Assembly: GCA_947474065.1 (NCBI GenBank)
Contig: CANJHD010000012.1
Span: 1 to 45,756 of the forward strand
Length of the DNA: 45,756 nucleotides
Source: Planctomycetaceae bacterium
GTDB lineage: Bacteria > Planctomycetota > Phycisphaerae > Phycisphaerales > SM1A02
Direction of reading: 5' to 3'
Part shown: piece after piece, positions 1-7,468 of the stretch
Layout of the letters: every line of letters starts with the position of its first letter
Numbering within the stretch: the stretch's first letter is position 1
Made by a program: the position numbers and the translations under genes
Notes under the pieces: generated by a model
The model's input: only the letters and a program-made list of their open reading frames with translations
Told to the model about the DNA's origin: nothing
Database searches by the model: none

Positions 1-2025
1 GCGCAGGGCATCACCACGCGCCTGCAATTTGCGCGCGCGTGGAAGCGCGTCGTGTGGATGCTTGTCTTCGGTGGGCCAGCCATCGCCGTGGGCGTCACGC
101 TTGCACTCATGGTGCGCAGCGGGCCAAACGGCGGACCGGAACTGAGGGCGCAACGCGATTATTACGTGGGCAACGCATCGACGTGGAAGGATGTGCCGCA
201 ACCGGAGCTCATGAAGGTCGATCTTGATCTCAACCTTGATCCCGCTGCTAACAGTATTGCGGTCAAGGGCAGTTACGGTCTGCGCAACTCCACCGATAAG
301 CCGATGCGCCGCATCGCAGTCACGCCGGACAGCACGTTCGAAGGCGTGAAGTTCACGTTCGAAGGAAAGACTTGGGATCCCGAGGAAGCAACCAAGGAAC
401 GCAAGGCAAACCCGCGGCATCCAATCTGCGAAAATAGTTCCGGGCTCTGGATCTTCACGCCCAAGGAACCACTGGCACCCGGCGCAGAAGTCACACTGGG
501 CTTCGAACATGTGGCGCACGTCCCCGCTGGCACGCGCAAAAATCCGGCGGGAGCAAGTGAGTTCATCTTGCCTGCAGGCACCGTGCTCAACAGCTTTGGT
601 GTCTCGTTCATGCCGATGCTCGGCTATGTAGATGGCGTCGGCATGGATCCCGAACGCACCCCCGAGGCGAAGCGCCCTGAGCCTGATGATTGGAAGAAGG
701 TCACCAAGACCGCCTTCGGTACCGGTGGCCACACGCAAATGACCGCGCGCGTGCAACTCCCCGCCGAATACCGCGCCAACATGCCAGGCGTGTGCACTTC
801 TGACACCGTCGACGGCGCCACCCGCACCATGGAATGGAAGAGCGATCATCCAATCATGGCTGTCAACCTGGTGGCCGGAAAGTGGCAGGAATCAAAGGGC
901 AAACGCACCGCTATCTGGCACCTGCCCGCGCACTCATTCAACATTCCCGCCATGCTGGAAGCGCTTGATGGCGCGCATGAGTGGTATTCGAAATGGTTCT
1001 GGCCGTACCCGTGGAAGGAGCTTCGCATCAGCGAGTTCCCCGGCCTGGCCGGCTACGCGCAGGGCTTCCCTTCCAACATCGTCTTCAGCGAGTCCATTGG
1101 ATTCCTTTCCAAGCCGAGTGCTGAGCAAGACGCACCGTTCATGATCGTGGCCCACGAAACCGCGCACCAATGGTGGGGCAACATCCTTCCCCCAGGCGAC
1201 GCACCTGGTGGCAACATCTTGAGTGAAGGAATGGCGCACTTCTCTACAGCGCGTCTCTTCCGGCAGCTCCGTGGCGACCGCGCGCGGCAGGCATTCATGC
1301 GCGAAATTGAGTTCAGCTACGCCAACCAACGAAGCGTGGATGAAGAGCGTCCGATGACAGAAATTGACGGCAACCGCCGCGGCGACACCACCGTCACCTA
1401 CGACAAGGGTGGCTGGGTCTTCTGGATGCTCATGGAGCATCTCGGCGATGACAAGATGGACGAAGGCCTGCGCGCGTTCATCGGCAAGTTCAAGGACGGT
1501 CCTGACTACGCATTGCTGCAGGATTTCATAGTCGCCATGCGACCGTTCGCCAAGGATCCCGCCGCCTACGACGCGTTCGTCGACCAATGGTTCCTGAGCG
1601 TTGCAATTCCAGAAATCAAGGTTGAATCAGCACAATTCACAGCACCCGCCAAGGAGGGCGATCCGTGGCGAACGGTGGTGACCGTGCGCAACGCTGGCAC
1701 CGGAACTGTTCCAATCGAAATTGCTGTGACGAACGGCGAGGAGCGTTGGCCGCAGGCGTCTCTCCCCCGTACTGCCGAGGAGCGCGCTGCTGCAGCAAAG
1801 CAGCGCGATGAGTACAAAGACGCCCGCGGCATACACACGATCGCGGCGGCCGCAACCGCGGAGTACGTGATCGAATCACCGTTCGAACCAAAGAAGGTAA
1901 TCGCCGATCCCGATGTTCACACCCTGATGATTGGTCGAAAGACTGCAGAAGCGGACGTTACCGAAGCAGCGGCGGCTTCATCATCAATCGGTCAAGCAAC
2001 AGTCATCGCTCCGCACGATCCTTAA
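1..2025 (+). CDS. M1-family zinc metallopeptidase, 5'-truncated, probable C-terminal half of an ABC-permease/aminopeptidase fusion
   Basis: The frame is open to the left edge, so the gene starts outside the window; the GTG at 52 is only an internal candidate. The first visible residues form a basic stretch followed by one membrane segment (about bases 55-115) and then a large extracytoplasmic part. The zinc site is HETAH at 1153-1167, with the third ligand Glu at 1225-1227 (in LSEGMAH) and the M1 catalytic Tyr region VTYDKGG near 1396-1416. Nineteen residues separate the second His from the Glu, one more than the usual 18. A beta-rich tail follows (about 1620-1900). A membrane segment directly before an M1 domain fits the known ABC-2 permease/M1 fusions; that part is inference. 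It acts on peptides outside the cytoplasm. The 3' end overlaps the convergent gene at 2003 by 23 bp. Confidence 0.85.
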   Translation, partial: AQGITTRLQFARAWKRVVWMLVFGGPAIAVGVTLALMVRSGPNGGPELRAQRDYYVGNASTWKDVPQPELMKVDLDLNLDPAANSIAVKGSYGLRNSTDKPMRRIAVTPDSTFEGVKFTFEGKTWDPEEATKERKANPRHPICENSSGLWIFTPKEPLAPGAEVTLGFEHVAHVPAGTRKNPAGASEFILPAGTVLNSFGVSFMPMLGYVDGVGMDPERTPEAKRPEPDDWKKVTKTAFGTGGHTQMTARVQLPAEYRANMPGVCTSDTVDGATRTMEWKSDHPIMAVNLVAGKWQESKGKRTAIWHLPAHSFNIPAMLEALDGAHEWYSKWFWPYPWKELRISEFPGLAGYAQGFPSNIVFSESIGFLSKPSAEQDAPFMIVAHETAHQWWGNILPPGDAPGGNILSEGMAHFSTARLFRQLRGDRARQAFMREIEFSYANQRSVDEERPMTEIDGNRRGDTTVTYDKGGWVFWMLMEHLGDDKMDEGLRAFIGKFKDGPDYALLQDFIVAMRPFAKDPAAYDAFVDQWFLSVAIPEIKVESAQFTAPAKEGDPWRTVVTVRNAGTGTVPIEIAVTNGEERWPQASLPRTAEERAAAAKQRDEYKDARGIHTIAAAATAEYVIESPFEPKKVIADPDVHTLMIGRKTAEADVTEAAAASSSIGQATVIAPHDP

Positions 2026-2551
2026 CGACTCGTACTGAACGAATCGGAGTTGTCGTAGCACTCGAAGCCTGTGCACTTTGCACGGGGGTGGAATGAAGCT
2101 GCCCCGCCTCGATTGCTTCTGCAAAGGCGGTGCGGGCGAGTGCTACGAGTTGACCATCGGTGGGGTGATCCACCGTACGAACACCAATGATGTGTTTCGA
2201 CATGGCGCCTGGATGATTGCGCTCAAGGTGGCTTACAAACTCGTTCTTTGTTGATCCTGGTCCAACCACCAATACCTTGCCGCAACGAAGAACTACGTGT
2301 GACAATTTTGCAAAGAGTGGTGTCTCGTCTGGATGACTCCGACCAAATCCACCAACAAGCGAGTTGTCGCGGACGCGAAACTTGTTGTGTAAAGCGTCGA
2401 TATCTAAATGGGCAGCTGTGACTGCCGCAAGGTCCGGTCCGTCAAGGAATCGGACGCGTGCGCCTTGGTGATCAACAAATATCACAGCGGCATCGTGGTT
2501 TACGTCGAGATCAGCGCCAGTGACATAGAGAATTGTTGGTTCTGTGGGCAT
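2003..2551 (-). CDS. eRF1-domain-3-like ('translational machinery protein' / baeRF-type) protein
   Basis: 182 aa. The centre and C-terminal part (GPGSTKNEF, then TVDHPTDGQLVALART) match the small bacterial family annotated 'translational machinery protein', related to domain 3 of archaeal/eukaryotic release factor eRF1. Such proteins are thought to act on or near the ribosome; no reaction is established. The N-terminal VIFVDHQGARVRFL strand is also typical. The last 35 residues are low-complexity and probably disordered. The start ATG has no Shine-Dalgarno site but has TAGATT six bases upstream, suggesting leaderless mRNA. The ATG lies in the right arm of an 8-bp inverted repeat. It converges on the M1 peptidase with a 23-bp overlap. 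Confidence 0.7.
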   Translation of the reverse strand: MPTEPTILYVTGADLDVNHDAAVIFVDHQGARVRFLDGPDLAAVTAAHLDIDALHNKFRVRDNSLVGGFGRSHPDETPLFAKLSHVVLRCGKVLVVGPGSTKNEFVSHLERNHPGAMSKHIIGVRTVDHPTDGQLVALARTAFAEAIEAGQLHSTPVQSAQASSATTTPIRSVRVVKDRAER

Positions 2552-2572
2552 GGTTCAAATCTACGAACCATG
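2549..2572. repeat. 8-bp perfect inverted repeat over the start codon of the eRF1-like gene
   Basis: CATGGTTC (2549-2556) and GAACCATG (2565-2572) flank an 8-base spacer. The arm at 2549-2556 contains the start codon of the leftward gene, and the spacer contains its candidate -10 box. It could be an operator or a small hairpin; by length alone chance is possible. Confidence 0.45.
2558..2563 (-). promoter_or_regulatory. candidate -10 box (TAGATT), leaderless start of the eRF1-like gene
   Basis: Read on the minus strand, TAGATT stands six bases before the ATG (spacer TGAACC). No Shine-Dalgarno site is present. No convincing -35 box is visible. Confidence 0.45.
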
Positions 2573-2654
2573 ACAACGAACTTCTACCATTGTGCAAGCC
2601 TTGGAGCCTTATTGGGGGATATTCGACCAACAACGCAAGGGAACTTCCCTAGAG

Positions 2655-3641
2655 TCAAGTGCTAGCCGCCGCGCGCTTTCGTTCTGCAGCTTTCTGAGCA
2701 GAAAGTACGAGCCCTGCACCGACGATCGCAACAACTCCAGCCCCCCATTGCTTGCCCGAGAGCACTTCGCCAAAAAACACCGCGCTGAACGCACTCACGA
2801 TAAATGGCTGTAATTGCAGCACTCCGGCAGTGGTAGCTACTCCCATCCGGTCGATCGCGGTGTAGTAGAGGACGTGTCCAATCGCAATTCCAAAGAAGGC
2901 GCTGAGTCCGAGCGACCACAGCTCGTTTGAGCCAAGGTCAAACACCTCCGCGCCATGCCCGCGCCCGAATGCCAGCATGCCCACCACCAACGTTCCGCCC
3001 GTATAGAGCGCGATCACACCGAACGCAAAGACTGGGTGGTAGCCGTACATGAACTTGCGGACTGCAAGCCCATACATGCCGTATCCAAATCCAGCGAATA
3101 CCGCGAGCAGCACACCAATAGCGGAGGTGCCATCCAGAATGTTGCCGCCGCCGAGCAGCACGCCCGCCACGCCGCAGATCAGTAGGCCAAGCCCGCCGAG
3201 GTATCGCGCGGAGGCGATCGTGGCGCGCTCCGCAGGAAAGAGCAAGTATGCACCGATCGCCACGGCAACTAACTGCATGCGGAGACCGAATGTGAGCAGC
3301 CCTGGATTCACGTAACTGTGTGCCGCAGTGAATGCCACCTGCGCCACCGTATTCGCTACTGCAGGAATCAATGCTGCGCGCCAGATGGTGCGCGGCAATA
3401 TCCCGCGCGAAAGCGCCCACACGACGGCCGGAAGCCAGAACAAAGCACTCGCGCCATAGCGCCATCCATTGTTCGTCCAATGATCGATGTAACCGGCAAG
3501 ATGCCTGACAAAGAGCGGGACTGTCGACCAGCAAACTAGCGTGGCCACCAACACCAATACGCCCTCGGAGCGCTTCATATGACGCACCGTGAAGCTCGAA
3601 GCCGCTGCAGGAATCACAGTCATTCGACGGAGCACACTCAT
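2655..3641 (-). CDS. EamA/DMT-family membrane transporter
   Basis: 328 aa from this start, with about ten hydrophobic helices in two similar halves, the layout of drug/metabolite exporters of the EamA family. The second half carries VLQLQPFIVSAFSAVFFGE, typical of the EamA repeat. The substrate cannot be told. The chosen ATG overlaps the TGA of the upstream SDR gene as ATGA, which suggests translational coupling. An ATG at 3578 (MKRSEG), just before the first helix, is an alternative giving 307 aa; neither has a Shine-Dalgarno site. It forms a two-gene unit with the SDR. Confidence 0.85.
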   Translation of the reverse strand: MSVLRRMTVIPAAASSFTVRHMKRSEGVLVLVATLVCWSTVPLFVRHLAGYIDHWTNNGWRYGASALFWLPAVVWALSRGILPRTIWRAALIPAVANTVAQVAFTAAHSYVNPGLLTFGLRMQLVAVAIGAYLLFPAERATIASARYLGGLGLLICGVAGVLLGGGNILDGTSAIGVLLAVFAGFGYGMYGLAVRKFMYGYHPVFAFGVIALYTGGTLVVGMLAFGRGHGAEVFDLGSNELWSLGLSAFFGIAIGHVLYYTAIDRMGVATTAGVLQLQPFIVSAFSAVFFGEVLSGKQWGAGVVAIVGAGLVLSAQKAAERKRAAAST

Positions 3642-4459
3642 CCGAGCGCCAATCGTCCGCCATCAACCGGAAGATTCACGCCAGTCAGGTACGAGGCGGC
3701 GGGCGATGCCAAGAACACCGCCACCGCAGCAATTTCTTCCGGCGTGCCAAGGCGACCCATGGGTACGGTTCGAAGTGCATCCGCTTCCACTTCTTGCGCC
3801 GAAGTGCCTGCGCGATGTGCGCGTCCTTCAAAGAGCGAAGCCAACCGAGCTGTGCGTGTAAAGCCTGGAAGAATGGTGTTCACAGTGATCCCGAACGGCG
3901 CGAGTTCCACTGCCAGTGATCGACCCCAGTTCGCCACCGCAGCGCGGATGGTGTTGGAGACGCCCAAGCCGCGGATCGGCGTGACGACGCTCGTAGATGC
4001 AATGTTGATGACGCGTCCGTAGCCGGCTTCGCGCATTCCCGGCGCGAAGGCCTGAACAAGCGCGTGGTTCGCCAAGAGATGCATCTCAAACGCCTTCGTG
4101 AAGTCCTCTGGCTTGGCTTCGATCGCCGCGCCCGCTGCAGGGCCACCGGTGTTGTTGACCAAGACATGTACCGGGCCAGCACTCGCAAGGTGAGTGCGCG
4201 CCGCAAAGTCCACATCCTTGGCGCTGCTGAAGTCCACCTCAACGCTCCAGTGCTTCTGACCGGCAGGCTTCGGCAATTCCTCAAGGGTCCGCACCAAGCC
4301 CTGGTCATTACGACCGCAAACCGTCACCGTGGCGCCAGCCGCCGCCATGGCGATCGCGGTTGCCTTGCCGATCCCTTGCGTGGCGCCGCAGACAAATGCG
4401 TGCCGACCAAAGAGCGGGAGATGTGCGGGTACAGGAGCGGGTGCCGGGGCGATGGTCAT
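3638..4459 (-). CDS. SDR-family oxidoreductase with atypical active site
   Basis: 273 aa Rossmann-fold protein of the short-chain dehydrogenase/reductase family. The cofactor loop GATQGIG is at residues 25-31, the NNTGG segment replaces the usual NNAG, and the C-terminal PVDGG is typical. Where the catalytic Tyr-x3-Lys should be, the sequence reads S-N-T-I-R (in LGVSNTIRAAVANW), so both Tyr and Lys are missing. The Ser of the classical tetrad is still present in IASTS. This SN...R variant occurs in a recognised SDR subgroup, from memory of the family. The start ATG follows TACGCT by six bases. It is divergent from the GH95 gene (43-bp gap) and overlaps the transporter. A role in sugar metabolism is speculative. 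Confidence 0.85.
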   Translation of the reverse strand: MTIAPAPAPVPAHLPLFGRHAFVCGATQGIGKATAIAMAAAGATVTVCGRNDQGLVRTLEELPKPAGQKHWSVEVDFSSAKDVDFAARTHLASAGPVHVLVNNTGGPAAGAAIEAKPEDFTKAFEMHLLANHALVQAFAPGMREAGYGRVINIASTSVVTPIRGLGVSNTIRAAVANWGRSLAVELAPFGITVNTILPGFTRTARLASLFEGRAHRAGTSAQEVEADALRTVPMGRLGTPEEIAAVAVFLASPAASYLTGVNLPVDGGRLALG

Positions 4460-4465
4460 TGGCGC

Positions 4466-4471
4466 AGCGTA
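4466..4471 (-). promoter_or_regulatory. candidate -10 box (TACGCT) of the SDR gene
   Basis: On the minus strand TACGCT is followed by six bases (GCGCCA) and then the ATG. There is no Shine-Dalgarno site, which suggests a leaderless transcript. Confidence 0.45.
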
Positions 4472-4489
4472 TCGAACCCCGAGTAGCGG

Positions 4490-4495
4490 TAGAAC
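4490..4495 (+). promoter_or_regulatory. candidate -10 box (TAGAAC) of the GH95 gene
   Basis: TAGAAC stands seven bases before the ATG at 4503. The same hexamer and spacing occur before lemA (38440-38445, minus strand). The last base departs from TANNNT. Confidence 0.35.
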
Positions 4496-4502
4496 ACGGC
4501 AG

Positions 4503-7445
4503 ATGACGATCGCCACACTGGCTGCTATTGCGATGCTTGCCCAGGCGGGTTCGGCCACGGCGCCTGCCCACGATGTCGCACTCACCCCAACCACCATTCC
4601 CGGTCGGTGGGAGGGAAACGGGCTTCCCGACAACACCGACGGCGTTGCGTGGTACGTGGGCGAAATCACCCTCGACGACCGCGACTGCGCCACCGACATG
4701 GTCTTCACGCCCGGCAACATTGATGATGCCGACGAATCATGGTTCAACGGCACGCGCATTGGAAACACCGACGGTTGGCAAACCGAGCGCGCATACACCG
4801 TTCCTAAATCCATCTTGCGAACCGGCGTGAATCGCATTGCGATCCGCGTGACCGACACCGGTGGCAACGGTGGTTGGGTTGGAACGCCAAAGGTCACACC
4901 GAAACTCGAAGGCGAAGCGTGCGCGTTCGACCTTTCCGGAACATGGTGGATCAGTGCTGGCGATCATCCAGAACTTGCGTCGTTTGATCCAGTGATGGAC
5001 CCCGACCTCCACGCGCGCATGGTGCCGATTCCGGTCGGCACGCGTCGCATGAAGTTGACGCCAATGGAAACGGTCACCGGAAAACTTCCCGACCTGTGGT
5101 ACACGAACCCCGCCAACGCATGGACCGACGCGCTCCCTGTTGGTAATGGCAGAATGGGCGCGATGGTCTTCGGTGGCGTTCACCACGAACGCCTGCAACT
5201 CAACGAAGCAAGTGTCTGGGAAGGAAACGCCGAAGATCGCACCGCACCTGAATCGAGCGAGTATTTCCGCTCCGCACGCGCGCTTTCTCTTGCTGGAAAG
5301 GTGCTCGAAGCGCAGCAAATCATTCAGCAGCATTGCATGTTGCCAGGCGACACGATGCCGCGCAGCCACCAGACCCTTGGCGATCTGACCATTGACATGA
5401 TTGATGCACCGCGCGCCGCTTCGGAATATCGGCGGTCACTGACGTTGCGTAGTGGAATTGCTGCAACACAATTTAAAGTCAACGGTGTTTCAATAGTGCG
5501 CGAAGTGCTTGCCAGTGCACCTGATGAACTGCTGCTCATCAATACACATGTCGAAGGCGAAGGCGTTCTTCCAGATGTGCGTGTTCGCATGCATCGCGAT
5601 GACTTTGAGACTGATATCCCCGCGCACGCCGCCATCCCAACGCGACAAGGCGTTCGGTTGTCATTCACTGGACACACTGGCCAAGGTGGCGTGAAATATG
5701 CGGCGACTGCAGATCTCCGCACGGATGGCGGAACCGTCACCATAGAAGCAGGTGATGCTGTAGTTCGTGGTGCGCGATCACTCACCATATCGATCGCGGC
5801 GCGCACGGACTACTTCGGAAGCGACCCAAGTCTCCAGTGTGAGAACGATCTACGCAGCGCGACGTCCGGTTGGTCTGCACTCAGTGATCGCGCCAGCGCG
5901 TGGTTCGCAAAGACCATGGACCGCGTCTCGCTCGACCTCGGCGGCGCTGCACCCGAAGCGAGTGTGATTCCAGAACTCCTGTCCACACCCGCGCGGCTGG
6001 ATCGCTTCCGCAGCAAGCCCGAATGGGATAACGACCTTATTTCCCTGTATTTCCAGTACGGGCGCTATCTACTTCTTTCCTCAAGCAGAGAAGGAAGTTT
6101 GCCAGCCAACTTGCAAGGCATATGGAACGATCACTTCCGCGCGCCATGGAACGCTGACTTCCATACAAACATCAACGTGCAGATGAACTACTGGCCGGCA
6201 GGTCCATGCGCACTTGCCGAGACGGAACTTCCGCTCATTGACTTGCTCGACAAGATCCGCGTGCGCGGCGTTCGAACTGCGCAGGATGTCTATGGCGCGC
6301 GCGGTTGGTGTTGTCATCACATCACTGACGCGTGGGCCATGACGGGGCCGGAAGGCCAGACCGTATGGGGCATGTACCCGCTCGGTGGCGCGTGGCTTGT
6401 GCGCCATGCGTGGGAGCACTACGAATACACCAACGACACCGCGTTTCTGCGCGACCGCGCATGGCCAGCACTTGACGGTGCTGTGCGATTCCTTCTTGAC
6501 TATCTCGTGAAAGACCCCGCCACTGGCATGCTTGTCAGCGGTCCAAGCACGAGCCCAGAAAATTCGTTCATACTTCCCGATGGTTCACATGCGAATCTCA
6601 GCATGGGAACGTCGATGGACCAGTGGATCGCTCGAGACTTGTTGGTGAATTATCTTGATGCTGCGCGCATCCTTGGGCGCAGCAACGAAGCGCTTCCCAC
6701 CGAAGCCACCGAAGCGCTCAAGCACCTAGCGATGCCTGCGGTGGGAGCCGATGGTCGACTCATGGAGTGGTCAAAGCCGTACGGCGAAACAGAGCCGGGG
6801 CATCGACACATGAGTCACTTGTACGGCCTGCACCCTGCTAATTTCATCACGGCGGACGGCACCCCAGCGCTTGCTGCCGCAGCACGCGCAAGCCTGGAAT
6901 TCCGCCTAAAGAACGGCGGCGGGCACACCGGATGGAGCCGCGCCTGGCTTATCAATTTCTGGGCCCGACTTCATGATGGCGAGCACGCGTGGGCAGACAT
7001 CTGCGCGCTACTCGCAAAGTCAACGCTCCCGAATCTCTTTGACGACCACCCACCATTCCAAATCGATGGAAATTTCGGTGGCACTGCCGGCATTGCAGAG
7101 ATGCTGATGCAGAGCCATATTCGCACTTGGAGCGCTGGCCATCTTGTGCATCGTATTGATCTCCTCCCGGCTCTCCCACACGCATGGAGCGCTGGTCGCG
7201 TGCGCGGATTAATTGCGCGCGGAAATATTGCAGTCGATATTCAATGGAAACACGGCGCCATTGCCCGCGCCCAATTAGACTCGCCCGACGCGCGCGAATT
7301 ACGCATCAAGATGCCTGCTGGTATTACGCGCGCGCATGTTGCGGTGGCTGGCCAAGCACCAATTGATCTACCGATCCCTGACGGGATCGTCATCATTCCG
7401 CGCGCGGCGGCGTCAACACCACGCAGTGTGGTCATTCTGCCGTAA
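4503..7445 (+). CDS. GH95-family alpha-L-fucosidase with N-terminal jelly-roll domain, secreted
   Basis: 980 aa. A hydrophobic N-terminus (MTIATLAAIAMLAQAGSATA) is a likely signal peptide. Residues about 30-135 resemble the GH2-type sugar-binding jelly roll (WYVGEITL, WFNGTRIG, GVNRIAIRV). The GH95 body begins near residue 198 with LWYTNPANAWTDALPVGNG and QLNEASVWEG, followed by the helical catalytic core: NINVQMNYWPA near 556 (family Asn residues), HHITDAW near 606 and FQIDGNFGGTAG near 852. GH95 enzymes invert the anomer when releasing fucose from alpha-1,2 linkages; some members act on galactose. The start was chosen at the ATG before the signal peptide; a longer open frame from 4329 overlaps the SDR. 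It probably acts outside the cytoplasm on a fucosylated polysaccharide. Confidence 0.9.
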   Translation: MTIATLAAIAMLAQAGSATAPAHDVALTPTTIPGRWEGNGLPDNTDGVAWYVGEITLDDRDCATDMVFTPGNIDDADESWFNGTRIGNTDGWQTERAYTVPKSILRTGVNRIAIRVTDTGGNGGWVGTPKVTPKLEGEACAFDLSGTWWISAGDHPELASFDPVMDPDLHARMVPIPVGTRRMKLTPMETVTGKLPDLWYTNPANAWTDALPVGNGRMGAMVFGGVHHERLQLNEASVWEGNAEDRTAPESSEYFRSARALSLAGKVLEAQQIIQQHCMLPGDTMPRSHQTLGDLTIDMIDAPRAASEYRRSLTLRSGIAATQFKVNGVSIVREVLASAPDELLLINTHVEGEGVLPDVRVRMHRDDFETDIPAHAAIPTRQGVRLSFTGHTGQGGVKYAATADLRTDGGTVTIEAGDAVVRGARSLTISIAARTDYFGSDPSLQCENDLRSATSGWSALSDRASAWFAKTMDRVSLDLGGAAPEASVIPELLSTPARLDRFRSKPEWDNDLISLYFQYGRYLLLSSSREGSLPANLQGIWNDHFRAPWNADFHTNINVQMNYWPAGPCALAETELPLIDLLDKIRVRGVRTAQDVYGARGWCCHHITDAWAMTGPEGQTVWGMYPLGGAWLVRHAWEHYEYTNDTAFLRDRAWPALDGAVRFLLDYLVKDPATGMLVSGPSTSPENSFILPDGSHANLSMGTSMDQWIARDLLVNYLDAARILGRSNEALPTEATEALKHLAMPAVGADGRLMEWSKPYGETEPGHRHMSHLYGLHPANFITADGTPALAAAARASLEFRLKNGGGHTGWSRAWLINFWARLHDGEHAWADICALLAKSTLPNLFDDHPPFQIDGNFGGTAGIAEMLMQSHIRTWSAGHLVHRIDLLPALPHAWSAGRVRGLIARGNIAVDIQWKHGAIARAQLDSPDARELRIKMPAGITRAHVAVAGQAPIDLPIPDGIVIIPRAAASTPRSVVILP

Positions 7446-7468
7446 CCGCAAGCACAACCGTGCTGCCA

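Noticed and set aside
934-1587. 217-codon minus-strand frame across the M1 zinc site
   Set aside because: Shadow of the M1 peptidase; no motif or ribosome site.
4329-4503. Longer N-terminus of the GH95 enzyme
   Set aside because: It would overlap the divergent SDR gene and bury the signal peptide 58 residues inside.
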